DNA from: Bacteroides stercorirosoris
Lineage (GTDB): Bacteria > Bacteroidota > Bacteroidia > Bacteroidales > Bacteroidaceae
Assembly (NCBI RefSeq): GCF_900142015.1
Contig: NZ_FQZN01000012.1
Location: 62,001-126,000 of the forward strand
DNA length: 64,000 bases
Direction of reading: 5' to 3'
Shown: positions 53,250 through 62,584 of the stretch, in pieces
Layout: the number at the start of each line of letters is the position of its first letter
Position numbering within the stretch: position 1 is the first letter of the stretch
The notes under the pieces: model-generated
Databases searched by the model: none
What the model saw: the letters and a program-made list of their open reading frames with translations, nothing else
What the model was told of the DNA's origin: nothing
Program-made: the position numbers and the translations under genes

Positions 53250-54920
53250 TCAGCTCAATCCTTCTATATTTCCATCCACAATATCAATATGCATCGCCTG
53301 TGGCTCTTTAGGAAGTCCGGGCATACGGAGGATCTCTCCGGCAATGGCCACAATCATTTCAGCACCATTATTGATGACTATATCTTTAATGTGAAACTCG
53401 AAATTATTGACCGCACCATATATTTTCGGATCAGCCGAGAAAGAATATTGCGTTTTTGCAATGCAAACCGGATAATGCCCGATACCCATTTTCTCGATCA
53501 ACTTGATGATTTTGCGCGAATGAATGCTGTAAGTCACCACACTGGCGCCATAAAGATTGCAAGCTATCTTCTCTATCTTCTGCTCTACACTGTCCCCCTC
53601 ATTATAACTGAAGTTCAATGGTTCGGAAGGTTTATTCTCAATAGTATCCACTACCAGTTCAGCAAGTTCCACAGCTCCCTCTCCCCCATCTGCAAAAGCA
53701 TTGTTGACGGCAAAGCCTACACCTAACTTTTCTTTGCAATGGCGTCGGATAGCTTCCACTTCTTCATCCGTATCCGTGGCAAAACGGTTGAAAGCAACAA
53801 TTACCGTCTGACCGAACGAACGCAGATTGCGTATGTGTTTATCAAGATTTCCAAACCCTTGCTGCAATCCCTCCATATTAGGTTCTTTGATACGGTCGAG
53901 ACTGACACCACCATGCATTTTCAAACCCTGGGCAGTGGCAACAATCACCGTCAGTTTGGGTTGCAGACCACTCTTACGGCATTTGATATTATAGAATTTC
54001 TCTGCACCAAGGTCAGCTCCGAAACCGGCTTCCGTCACCACATAATCCCCGAAAGTCATTGCCATCTTCGTAGCAAGAATGGAGTTACAACCATGGGCAA
54101 TGTTAGCGAATGGACCACCGTGAACAAAAGCAGCCGATCCTTCGGTGGTCTGAACCAAGTTCGGATTTATGGCATCTTTCAGCAAGACGGTAATAGCGCC
54201 GGCTACACCTAACTCTTTCACAGTAAACGGGCAACCATCAAAACGAAATCCCAGAATTATATTCTCAATCCGTCGTTTCAAGTCATCCACATCCGTTGCC
54301 AGGCAAAGAATGGCCATAATCTCGGATGCCGGAGTGATATCGAAGCCCGATTCCTCTGTTATGCCGTTCGTGCTGGGGCCTAAACCTGTGACGATGCTAC
54401 GCAAAGAACGGTCATTCACATCAAGCACGCGCCGCCAGATGATTTCTTTCAGCCCGAAGCCATCCGACTGATGTTGGTACAGATAATTGTCGAGCAATGC
54501 GGATATCATGTTGTGCGCTGATGTAATGGCATGGAAATCTCCCGTAAAATGCAGGTTTATCTTCTCCATAGGAAGCACCTGGGCATATCCGCCGCCTGCC
54601 GCACCGCCCTTCATTCCGAAACAAGGTCCCAGCGAGGGTTCACGCAAAGCCACAATGGCTTTCTTTCCAATCTTGTTCAGTCCCAATGTCAGACCGATGG
54701 AAACAGTCGTCTTACCTATACCTGCTTTGGTGGCCGTGATAGCCGTAACCAGTATCAGGTTGCTCTTTTTCACCTTTTCCTCATCAATCAGATGAGTAGG
54801 GATTTTAGCAATATACCGTCCGTAATTTTCTACTTCCTCACGTGGAATACCTACACTCTCGGCTACCTGCTTAATCTTTTTCAGCTCTATGCTGCGGGCT
54901 ATTTCAATGTCTGATTTCAT
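53250..54920 (-). CDS. fhs: Formate-tetrahydrofolate ligase
   Basis: This 556-residue enzyme activates formate to 10-formyl-THF with ATP. P-loop [11 protein letters not shown] (about 62-72), [56 protein letters not shown] and [15 protein letters not shown] are all canonical. It supplies one-carbon units alongside glyA. Length is normal. Its promoter is well formed (54964-54994). Confidence 0.97.
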   Translation of the reverse strand: MKSDIEIARSIELKKIKQVAESVGIPREEVENYGRYIAKIPTHLIDEEKVKKSNLILVTAITATKAGIGKTTVSIGLTLGLNKIGKKAIVALREPSLGPCFGMKGGAAGGGYAQVLPMEKINLHFTGDFHAITSAHNMISALLDNYLYQHQSDGFGLKEIIWRRVLDVNDRSLRSIVTGLGPSTNGITEESGFDITPASEIMAILCLATDVDDLKRRIENIILGFRFDGCPFTVKELGVAGAITVLLKDAINPNLVQTTEGSAAFVHGGPFANIAHGCNSILATKMAMTFGDYVVTEAGFGADLGAEKFYNIKCRKSGLQPKLTVIVATAQGLKMHGGVSLDRIKEPNMEGLQQGFGNLDKHIRNLRSFGQTVIVAFNRFATDTDEEVEAIRRHCKEKLGVGFAVNNAFADGGEGAVELAELVVDTIENKPSEPLNFSYNEGDSVEQKIEKIACNLYGASVVTYSIHSRKIIKLIEKMGIGHYPVCIAKTQYSFSADPKIYGAVNNFEFHIKDIVINNGAEMIVAIAGEILRMPGLPKEPQAMHIDIVDGNIEGLS

Positions 54921-54963
54921 ACAGAATATCTCTTTTTAGTAACAACTTCTTTTCATGAAACTG

Positions 54964-54994
54964 CAAAAGTACGAAAAAGAGTGCAGATAGCAAA
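54964..54994 (-). promoter_or_regulatory. fhs promoter
   Basis: On the minus strand, TTTG (plus 54991-54994), 19 nt and TACTTTTG (plus 54964-54971) match the Bacteroides consensus. The leader would be about 40 nt. Confidence 0.75.
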
Positions 54995-55000
54995 CATCTC

Positions 55001-55681
55001 TTACCTCACAGTCTTGCTCTCGGTCAAAATATATCCGTCCATCATCCGTATAATCCGTCCGGCTTCCCGGGCATTTTCCTCGGAGTGGGTAACCATGACA
55101 ACTGTAGCCCCGTCCCGGTTCAGTTCTTTCAGGAGGCTCATCACTTCGTTGCCATTCGTCGAATCCAGATTTCCCGTAGGCTCATCGGCAAGGATAATGC
55201 GGGGATTGGTGACAATGGCACGGGCTATGGCAACACGCTGTTGCTGACCACCGGAAAGCTGTTGCGGATAATGCTCTGTGCGATGGGCTATCTGCATACG
55301 TTCCAAAGACTCATTGACACGCCTGACGCGTTCGCGGGCAGAAACTCCTGCATAAAGCAACGGAAGTTCCACATTCTCGAAAACCGTGAGTTCATCTATC
55401 AGGTTGAAACTCTGAAACACGAAACCGAGATTCCCATTGCGCAAATCCGTACGGTTGTTTTCGGAATAGCGGGAAACTTCCCGGCCAAGAAACCAAAGTT
55501 CACCGGAGGTGGGATTATCAAGTAAGCCTATCATATTCAGTAGCGTCGATTTACCGCAACCGGAAGGTCCCATGATGGCGACAAACTCTCCCTGATTGAT
55601 TTCCAGATTTACTTCATTCAGCGCGGTAGTCTGTACACTTTCCGTACGGAATATTTTGCTGAGGTTGACTGTCTTAATCAT
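55001..55681 (-). CDS. ABC transporter ATP-binding protein (MacB/LolD type)
   Basis: This is 226 residues. Walker A GPSGCGKST (about 38-46), Q-loop FVFQSFNLIDELTVFENV, signature LSGGQQQR, Walker B IILADEPTGNLD, and VTHSEENAR (H-loop) are all present. This is the type that drives MacB- or FtsX-like permeases in efflux or lipoprotein release. It is the third gene of the operon after the lipoprotein and permease genes and the last before the fhs promoter. Confidence 0.95.
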   Translation of the reverse strand: MIKTVNLSKIFRTESVQTTALNEVNLEINQGEFVAIMGPSGCGKSTLLNMIGLLDNPTSGELWFLGREVSRYSENNRTDLRNGNLGFVFQSFNLIDELTVFENVELPLLYAGVSARERVRRVNESLERMQIAHRTEHYPQQLSGGQQQRVAIARAIVTNPRIILADEPTGNLDSTNGNEVMSLLKELNRDGATVVMVTHSEENAREAGRIIRMMDGYILTESKTVR

Positions 55682-55710
55682 AATCGTATATTGTATTTTT
55701 TAATATTCAT

Positions 55711-58149
55711 TTATTCATATCTCAAAGATTCCACCGGATTTTGCGAAGCTTTCCGCCAGGTCTGCCCAAGCACTGTAAGCAAAGTAATGCCTGCAATGAC
55801 TGCTCCCGCCAAGACGAACAACCACCAGCTTATTGCAGTCTGATAGGCAAATTCACTGAGCCAACGGTGCATAAGGTAGTACCCGATGGGGCATGCCACG
55901 ACAAAGGCAATCCCCACCCAACGCAAATATTCCAAACAGAACATCTGCACAATGCGATCGGAATGGGCGCCATTCACTTTCCGCACACCTATTTCTTTCG
56001 TCCGTTGCTCTGTGGAGAGAGTGACCAGGCCAAATACACCCAGCATAGCTATGACAATGGCGATGAAAGTGAAGAAAAGCAGCATCCGGCTTTGTTGTTG
56101 CTCTTTAGCATAATTCTTATTCAAAGCATCAGAGAAGAATTGATAATTGAATTCTTTCACGAAAAGATCATCACGCACCGCCCATTCTTCAAATTTAGCC
56201 TGAATATATTTCAACGTTTCCGGCTTGTATTCCGGGGCTATTTTAATATACATAAAAACCAACGCTTCAGGGCTGTAATAGATGAAAGCCGGTTTCATTT
56301 TCTCACGCAACGACTGAAAGTTGAAGTCTTTTACTATGCCTACAATGCGATATTTGCTAACCCAACCCGATTCTTCATGAGAAATCTCCATACCTATCGG
56401 ATTTGCCACTTTCATTGCTTTCCAGGCTGTTTCATTAATAACAACTGTTGATTCAACCGGGTCTATTTCATCTCCTTGTTTCCAATAGTCTTCAAAGTCC
56501 GAATTCATCAGTTCACCTTTCAGTAAATTCAATCCGAAAGTCTCTACAAAATTGCCGTCTGCCCATATTTCTACCATTTTCAATGAATCCGTTTTCCCGT
56601 CCATATCCGTCCAGGTAATTGATTTTCCATCCTTCGTTTCTTGATTCTCTTCTCCAAAACTTTCAATAGGCGACCCCATCGAAATACTTTTGATTGCGGG
56701 GTTTCTCAATAAATCCTGTTTAAAATCGGCTACATCATACCACAAACTGGTATAAATGGATACGATATTTTCCTTGTCAAGTCCCAGATCCCGGTTTTTC
56801 ATGAAATGCAGTTGTTTCAAGACAATGGAAGTCATGAGCATCAACACCAAAGCTATAAAAAACTGTATACACACCAGGCTTTTGATCAGTCCACCTTTCT
56901 TACCCGTTTTCCGCCCGCCTTTGAAGGCAAGCAACGGATTGACGGAGGAAAGATAAAATGCCGGATAAGAACCCGCCAAACAACCTACTCCCAAAATACC
57001 AAATAAGATATAGAAAATCACATTCCAGTTCATACTCAATGTTAAGTCTGCTCCCATGGCTCGATTAAACAGGGGCAGCATAAGTTCGGTCAGTGCCAAA
57101 GCAAGCACCAAAGATATGAACGACTGAACCAGACTTTCCGAAAGGAACTGTGTAACCAAGGTTTTCCTTTTAGCTCCCGTCACTTTACGTACGCCTATTT
57201 CTTTATAGCGGAGCGATGCCCGTGCAGTAGAGAGCGTCATAAAATTGAATGCCCCCATAAAGATCACTAAAATGGCTAATACCGCAAATAAGTAGATAGT
57301 GGCAACACTGCCGTGATTCTTTATATATGTATCGGGAAAGGTGGTGCGTAGATGAATATCCCGCACCGGTTGAAAGCGCAGCAATGCACGCTTGTCACTG
57401 AATTTTCTGAGAGCACGGCTCATTGTTTTTTGTTCCCCGCGATATAGTTTTCCATCGTCACCGGGCTTCATCTTTACATACACCTGCACCTCTCTCTGAC
57501 TTTTATTCCAGTCCAAATTCATAATATAGAGGCCATACCCCTCCATCGGAAGAGCCACATCAAAGCGGATATGACTCTTCGCTGGAATCTTCACCACTGC
57601 AACGATATTATAGGTATCTTTAAAACCTGCTCCACTCCTGGTTACTTTCTGCCCAATAGCCGAAGCCCTTCCGAAAAGTTTGCGAGCCATTGATTCTTCC
57701 AGAACAATGTTATCAATGTTGTCATTTATGTGTTCCGGATTACCTTCCACTACCTGAAAAGGGAAAATGCTAAAGAAAGTAGAATCTACATGAACGGCAT
57801 TGCCACTGATTTTTTTCTCAGCTTCCGCCTCCAATGTCATGTCTCCCCGATAAAGAATAGAAGTTGCGTCTTCAACTTGTGGAAAATCTGCTTTGAAAAC
57901 CCCTACGAGCGAACGGGCTGTTCCCGGAGATTCTCTTATTTCCCCGCTTGCATCCCGGCTTACTTCTATCGTCCGGTAAATGCGGTCGGCAGCCGGGAAA
58001 CAATCATCATACGTCAGTTCATTCACCACCCACAGGTATATGAGGAAGGCAGCCGTCATACCGAATACAAAGCCCAGCATATTAATGGAAGAGAACAGGA
58101 AACTCCTCTTTATCAACCGGAGTGCTACTTTTATATAGTGCTTTATCAT
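55711..58149 (-). CDS. ABC transporter permease with two FtsX/MacB-type domains
   Basis: This is 812 residues. N-terminal membrane segment (LFSSINMLGFVFGMTAAFLIYLWVV, about residues 17-42), a large periplasmic domain (to about 275), FtsX core segments (VATIYLFAVLAILVIFMGAFNFM; LVQSFISLVLALALTELMLP; VIFYILFGILGVGCLAGSYPAFYLS; LIKSLVCIQFFIALVLMLMT), a second periplasmic domain and a C-terminal trio (MLLFFTFIAIVIAMLGVFGLVTLSTEQRTKEIGVRKVNG; WVGIAFVVACPIGYYL; WWLFVLAGAVIAGITLLTVLG). The repeated motif RYKEIGVRKVTGA / RTKEIGVRKVNGA shows the internal duplication. Works with the ATPase downstream. Confidence 0.92.
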   Translation of the reverse strand: MIKHYIKVALRLIKRSFLFSSINMLGFVFGMTAAFLIYLWVVNELTYDDCFPAADRIYRTIEVSRDASGEIRESPGTARSLVGVFKADFPQVEDATSILYRGDMTLEAEAEKKISGNAVHVDSTFFSIFPFQVVEGNPEHINDNIDNIVLEESMARKLFGRASAIGQKVTRSGAGFKDTYNIVAVVKIPAKSHIRFDVALPMEGYGLYIMNLDWNKSQREVQVYVKMKPGDDGKLYRGEQKTMSRALRKFSDKRALLRFQPVRDIHLRTTFPDTYIKNHGSVATIYLFAVLAILVIFMGAFNFMTLSTARASLRYKEIGVRKVTGAKRKTLVTQFLSESLVQSFISLVLALALTELMLPLFNRAMGADLTLSMNWNVIFYILFGILGVGCLAGSYPAFYLSSVNPLLAFKGGRKTGKKGGLIKSLVCIQFFIALVLMLMTSIVLKQLHFMKNRDLGLDKENIVSIYTSLWYDVADFKQDLLRNPAIKSISMGSPIESFGEENQETKDGKSITWTDMDGKTDSLKMVEIWADGNFVETFGLNLLKGELMNSDFEDYWKQGDEIDPVESTVVINETAWKAMKVANPIGMEISHEESGWVSKYRIVGIVKDFNFQSLREKMKPAFIYYSPEALVFMYIKIAPEYKPETLKYIQAKFEEWAVRDDLFVKEFNYQFFSDALNKNYAKEQQQSRMLLFFTFIAIVIAMLGVFGLVTLSTEQRTKEIGVRKVNGAHSDRIVQMFCLEYLRWVGIAFVVACPIGYYLMHRWLSEFAYQTAISWWLFVLAGAVIAGITLLTVLGQTWRKASQNPVESLRYE

Positions 58150-58176
58150 ATAATTAAATATTAAGAAGTGTTTTTA

Positions 58177-59547
58177 TCATTCCACAGATATCAGTACTAA
58201 CTCGTCATCCGATACATTTTTCCCTTCCGGAAGGTTCGGCATATTTTCTTTTATCCATTTCCCGTTCACATAAGAAAGAAGGGTATTTCCAGCAACTAAC
58301 TTAGGATAGAATGAAGTCTCCTGTTCGTTTCCGGCAGATATAGATGGATAATTCAAATCTTTACCCTCTTTTTCCGTAGGTAAAGAAAAGAACTCTTTAG
58401 AGGCTTTATCATATATCAAGGAGTAAAGGGAGACCTGCTTGTCTTTACGAGCATTGGAAGAATCAAAACCTTTAGTTATACGGATAAACAAAAAACGATC
58501 CGTTTCGAGCCAGCTGGTCACAAAATAATCCTCATCCAGATTATTGGACAGGCTTCCGGTCACCTTTTTCCCATCGGGACGACGAAGGGTACCAAAGTCC
58601 AGCTTGTAGGCAGCCCTCAGAGTAGATGCATCTTCTAAATAATAAACCGTATTGTCATAGGCCATACGGATATAAGTCCTGTTCCGATAAACATAGGTAT
58701 TTCCTTTCTCTCCTGACCTGTATGTGCCTTTCGGAGTGTAATCAGAATCGCCTTCCGGAGCAAAACAACATAATGTATCTCCTTTGAGTCCCATGGTATA
58801 AAAGCATCCTGAAAAGGCGGCATATTTAATGAACCCTTCCTTAAATCCATTAAAAAAACTGTCGAAACTCATTTTTTTATCCAAGGGGAGTTTGCTTGTC
58901 ACATCATCAGGCGTCCAGGAAGCAGAGGCGGTAACCATAGCAGTAAAAGGAAGAAATGCAACCTGGTTTCCAATTCCCTTATCAAGGGATAAATAGCAAC
59001 AGCGAAGCTGGTCGGACGAAGTGTCATAATAAGTATGGGTAATCATTTGGTGAGGGTTCAATGACATACTTCCGTTATGCTTTTTACATTCTACATCATT
59101 CTTGAACAACTGTTTGATGTGCTTAAAGTCCTGACTTAATAGAAACAATCCTTGCAAGGCAGCCAACACATATTGGTTTCCAACCGGAGTTATTTCTCCA
59201 ACTATATCTTGCACAAGCATGGCGTCCACTCCGGTAAAGTGAAACTGCATTTTACCAAAGTCCTCTACTTTCACAGAACGTACATTCTTCAAAGCAGCCG
59301 GTACATTTAGGATGACAGCTCCATCTTTCTGTATTTTCGGCTTATATTTGATACCAGCCGGTGGTACAAAGTCATCCGGAAACGCATTGACAGAAGCAGT
59401 TACCGCCTGAGGTGCGGCATCCTGATCCGTTGTTGTCCGCTCACTGAGTTCCTTCGCCGCTTCTTCCTTACTCATACCGGGATTTTTAGATCCGCAAGCT
59501 GTGCAGAGACCTATTAATGTTAGATAAAAGAGAGTTTTACTTTGCAT
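58177..59547 (-). CDS. Lipoprotein of unknown function, first gene of the ABC operon
   Basis: This is 456 residues with a lipoprotein signal ending in LIGLCTAC (Cys18). The mature part has regularly spaced beta strands (QMQFHFTGVDAMLVQDIVGE, GNQYVLAALQGLFLLSQDFKHI, NTYVYRNRTYIRMAYDNTVYYLED, EDYFVTSWLETDRFLFIRITKG) similar to a six-bladed propeller of Bacteroides lipoproteins; the family number is not certain. The permease follows after 27 bp. Its promoter carries sigma-54-like -24/-12 sequences, and the upstream region holds paired palindromes. Confidence 0.75.
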   Translation of the reverse strand: MQSKTLFYLTLIGLCTACGSKNPGMSKEEAAKELSERTTTDQDAAPQAVTASVNAFPDDFVPPAGIKYKPKIQKDGAVILNVPAALKNVRSVKVEDFGKMQFHFTGVDAMLVQDIVGEITPVGNQYVLAALQGLFLLSQDFKHIKQLFKNDVECKKHNGSMSLNPHQMITHTYYDTSSDQLRCCYLSLDKGIGNQVAFLPFTAMVTASASWTPDDVTSKLPLDKKMSFDSFFNGFKEGFIKYAAFSGCFYTMGLKGDTLCCFAPEGDSDYTPKGTYRSGEKGNTYVYRNRTYIRMAYDNTVYYLEDASTLRAAYKLDFGTLRRPDGKKVTGSLSNNLDEDYFVTSWLETDRFLFIRITKGFDSSNARKDKQVSLYSLIYDKASKEFFSLPTEKEGKDLNYPSISAGNEQETSFYPKLVAGNTLLSYVNGKWIKENMPNLPEGKNVSDDELVLISVE

Positions 59548-59584
59548 AATTTCACTTTATATTAAGATTCTTCCATGAAAGTTT

Positions 59585-59600
59585 CGCAAGAACTATACCG
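59585..59600 (-). promoter_or_regulatory. Sigma-54-type promoter of the lipoprotein-ABC operon
   Basis: On the minus strand CGGTATAGTTCTTGCG places GG and GC ten bases apart, as in the consensus TGGCAC-N5-TTGC; GG, TTGC and most intermediate positions match. The predicted start is near 59575, about 27 nt before the lipoprotein ATG. The paired NtrC-like regulator gene lies divergently next door. Confidence 0.65.
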
Positions 59601-59654
59601 AAATTATATTTCACTATTTATCAAGTGTTTAATAAATCCCACACTACGTAAAAT

Positions 59655-59692
59655 TGCACGATATCGTACACCAAATGCACGCTTCCGTACAC
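59655..59692. promoter_or_regulatory. Two palindromic upstream activator sites, 21 bp apart
   Basis: TGCACGatatCGTACAC (59655-59671) and TGCACGcttcCGTACAC (59676-59692) are copies of an imperfect palindrome (TGyACG-N4-CGTrCA). Their centre-to-centre distance is 21 bp, two helical turns. They lie about 90 and 110 bp upstream of the sigma-54-type start site, and about 40-60 bp upstream of the divergent promoter. A half-site TGTACG occurs at 59738. Confidence 0.65.
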
Positions 59693-59713
59693 TCCTTTCT
59701 CAGAAACTTTCTC

Positions 59714-59721
59714 TATCTTTG
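59714..59721 (+). promoter_or_regulatory. Probable -7 element of the regulator-kinase operon
   Basis: TATCTTTG matches TAnnTTTG; the leader would be about 73 nt. No clear -33 element at 19-21 nt was seen. Confidence 0.45.
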
Positions 59722-59797
59722 CATCTATTCAGGTACATGTACGAACAGACTTGCCCGAAACTGCCGTTTGCGGTATAATAAATTAATCTTTCCGAGT

Positions 59798-61186
59798 ATG
59801 ATGAAACGAGGCCAAATACTGATTGTAGACGATAATGAAGATATTCTTTTCACCTTGAAAATGCTGTTACGCCCCATTGCGGAAAGCATTACGACCTTGA
59901 ATGACCCGCGAGAGCTGTTGCCTCTCATCTCCCGTTCCCACTTTGATACCATCTTGCTCGATATGAACTTCCGTCGGGATGCGGTCAGCGGGAAAGAAGG
60001 TTTCCACTGGCTGGAAGAGATACTGAAACTGGACGCAAAGGCGGTGGTCATTTTCATTACGGCTTATGCCGATACGGAAAAGGCGGTACAGGCCATCAAG
60101 CAAGGTGCCACCGACTTCATCGCCAAGCCCTGGCAAAACGAGAAACTGATAGCGACCATATCTGCTGCCCTGCAACTCAGTTTCAGCCGAACGGAAGTAG
60201 AAACTCTGAAACAACAGAAAGAAACCTTGAAAGAGCAGGCGGAAGCTTTGACCCTTCCCACCGAACCGATACGCGTAATCGGTGAGTCAGCCGCTATGCA
60301 GGCTATTTTCCAAACGATAAAAAGGTTCTCCGATACTGATGCAAACCTATTGTTATTGGGTGAAAACGGAACAGGAAAAGATTTGCTGGCACGCTACGTG
60401 TACGAACAATCCCCTCGCAAAAACGAAGTGTATGTACCTATCGACTTAGGAAGTATTCCGGACACATTGTTTGAAAGTGAATTGTTCGGGTATGAGAAAG
60501 GCGCATTCACCGATGCCCGGAAGAACAAGCCGGGACGTGTGGAAATCGCATCAGGCGGTACGCTGTTTCTGAATGAAATCGGCAATCTGAGCCTTCCGCT
60601 TCAGGCAAAGTTACTCTCGGTTATCGAACAAAGAAGGAGTTCAAGGCTTGGTTCTACAACTTCTTATCCTGTAGATGTAAGATTGATTTGCGCCACAAAT
60701 ACAGATTTGTATAGTGCCATCGACAGCGGACAGTTCCGACAGGATTTGCTTTACCGTATCAATACGATTGAAATCCGTATTCCGCCTTTACGGGAACGTG
60801 GAAATGACTTGTTCCTATTGGCCGACTTTTTCCTGCAACGCTACCGGAAGAAGTATAAGAAGGAACTTCGGGGCATTTCCAAAGAAGCGCGCAAGATGTT
60901 GCAGCTTTACCGCTGGCCGGGTAATGTGCGTGAACTGGAACACGCCATCGAACGCGCCGTTATCCTCTCTACGGGTAATATGCTGGCTCCGGGCGATTTT
61001 ATGTTGCGCACTCCCCAAGCATCCAATACCGTTTCTGAAAAAGACAAGTATAATCTGGAACGGCTGGAAAAAGATACAATAAATGAAGTTCTGAGGACAT
61101 GCGGCGGCAATATTACGTTGGCTGCGGAAATGCTGGGAATCACGAGGACATCACTATACAGAAGGATCGAAAAGTTCGGATTATGA
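59798..61186 (+). CDS. NtrC-family sigma-54-dependent response regulator
   Basis: This is 462 residues from the ATG at 59798 (MMKRGQILIVDDNED); in-frame codons upstream are unlikely coding. Receiver: acidic DD at 11-12, phosphoacceptor Asp55 in TILLDMNF. AAA+ domain: LLLGENGTGKDLLARYVYE (Walker A), the sigma-54-contact loop as GAFTDA (GAFTGA in most members), GGTLFLNEIGNL (Walker B), and the arginine-finger region LRERGNDLFLL. C-terminal Fis-like HTH: NITLAAEMLGITRTSLYRRIEKFGL. It should activate the divergent ABC operon. The kinase gene starts inside its stop (ATGA). Confidence 0.95.
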   Translation: MMKRGQILIVDDNEDILFTLKMLLRPIAESITTLNDPRELLPLISRSHFDTILLDMNFRRDAVSGKEGFHWLEEILKLDAKAVVIFITAYADTEKAVQAIKQGATDFIAKPWQNEKLIATISAALQLSFSRTEVETLKQQKETLKEQAEALTLPTEPIRVIGESAAMQAIFQTIKRFSDTDANLLLLGENGTGKDLLARYVYEQSPRKNEVYVPIDLGSIPDTLFESELFGYEKGAFTDARKNKPGRVEIASGGTLFLNEIGNLSLPLQAKLLSVIEQRRSSRLGSTTSYPVDVRLICATNTDLYSAIDSGQFRQDLLYRINTIEIRIPPLRERGNDLFLLADFFLQRYRKKYKKELRGISKEARKMLQLYRWPGNVRELEHAIERAVILSTGNMLAPGDFMLRTPQASNTVSEKDKYNLERLEKDTINEVLRTCGGNITLAAEMLGITRTSLYRRIEKFGL

Positions 61187-62502
61187 AAAGGCAGACTTGG
61201 ATAAAGACCCCTCTTTGGCTCACAGTTGCGTTGCTGGTATGTTGTCTCATTTCAGCCTGGCTGGCTGTGCACGGCTTTTATTTTAGCCTGTTTGTGGCCC
61301 TCTGCCTCACAGCGTTCGTTGCTCACAGTATATATAGGTATATCCTACGTTCCGCCCGTGCCATGGCCCAGTTCATCTGGTCTGTGCGCTATTCGGAGTT
61401 TCTATCCTCTTCCACCTCCAATCCGAATACCACCCAACCCCTTCCCGAAGAATTACTGGCAGAGATGCAGGATGCACTCGAACATTATCGCAGTAATCTG
61501 CAAAAGAAAGAGAGCCAGTTGCAATACTTTCAAGCTCTTGCCAATCATATAGACATGGCAATCCTCGTCTACACTCCCGACGGGCAGATGGAATGGATTA
61601 ATGAAGCGGCCAAACGCCTGATACATAGAGAACATCCGCGAACCGTGGATGACTTGGCGGATTTCCATCCGGATTTGCCCGCCAAACTGCACACACTGAA
61701 AGCGGGTGATCTTTCTGTCTGGCAAATAAAAGAGGAAGAGGAAACCGTGCAGCTTGCCCTTTCGGGCATGGAATTTATCATTCAGGGCCGGAAATTGTTA
61801 ATTGCCGGAATGAAGAACATCCACTCTGCACTGGACAGCCGCGAAACGGAGGCGTGGCAAAAACTGATCCGTGTGCTGACGCATGAAATCATGAATTCCA
61901 TCACTCCCATCATTTCGCTGACCGAACTGCTTACTAAATATGCCGATGGCCTGGAAGGTGACGAAGAAACCAAGACAGAAATAAAACAGATGCTGCAAAC
62001 TATCGGCCGCCGGGGAAGCGGACTGGTGCGCTTCATGAATAGCTACCGGGAGGTCTCCCACCTGCCGCAACCTTTACTGAAGCTTTACAGTGCAGAAGAA
62101 TTGCTGGGGGAAACGGTCCAACTGATGCAGAATGAAACAAGTGATCTGCATCTCTCTCTGCCTGCCGTTACACTGCGTTTCATTGCGGATAAGGAACAGA
62201 TAGAGCAGGTTCTTATCAACCTGATACGGAATGCCCGCGAAAACGAAGCGACACAAATCACTCTTTCCGCGGGCATCACTCCAGGAAATCATCTTTTCCT
62301 GCGTGTTACTGATAATGGAACCGGTATCGAACCGGAAGTGCAGGAACGCATCTTCATTCCTTTCTTCACCACCAAACCGACCGGTTCGGGTATCGGATTG
62401 ACTATCTCCCGACAGATTATGCACCAACATCACGGAAGCATTGCAGTGCAGTCAAAGTTAGGAGAAGGAAGTACGTTTACGCTTCGGTTTCCGGTAGTTT
62501 GA
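61183..62502 (+). CDS. Sensor histidine kinase, partner of the NtrC-type regulator
   Basis: This is 439 residues from the ATG overlapping the regulator stop. Two N-terminal membrane segments (about 10-31 and 33-52) with almost no periplasmic loop, a PAS-like domain (about 115-215, QMEWINEAAKRLIH), H-box LTHEIMNSITPI with His234, and HATPase with NLIRNARENEATQ (N), DNGTGIEPEVQERIFIPFFTTK (G1/F) and GSGIGLTISRQIM (G2). The lack of a periplasmic sensor suggests intramembrane or cytoplasmic sensing, for example of the membrane state or of the transporter. Terminal inverted repeat TGTCAAAA/TTTTGACA (62523-62570) follows. Confidence 0.93.
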   Translation: MKRQTWIKTPLWLTVALLVCCLISAWLAVHGFYFSLFVALCLTAFVAHSIYRYILRSARAMAQFIWSVRYSEFLSSSTSNPNTTQPLPEELLAEMQDALEHYRSNLQKKESQLQYFQALANHIDMAILVYTPDGQMEWINEAAKRLIHREHPRTVDDLADFHPDLPAKLHTLKAGDLSVWQIKEEEETVQLALSGMEFIIQGRKLLIAGMKNIHSALDSRETEAWQKLIRVLTHEIMNSITPIISLTELLTKYADGLEGDEETKTEIKQMLQTIGRRGSGLVRFMNSYREVSHLPQPLLKLYSAEELLGETVQLMQNETSDLHLSLPAVTLRFIADKEQIEQVLINLIRNARENEATQITLSAGITPGNHLFLRVTDNGTGIEPEVQERIFIPFFTTKPTGSGIGLTISRQIMHQHHGSIAVQSKLGEGSTFTLRFPVV

Positions 62503-62584
62503 TACTTCCAGAAGCGGCAGTGTGTCAAAAACTCTGAAGAGCTAAATGATAGTGATTTTTACTTTTGACATACTCCCGGCTTTA

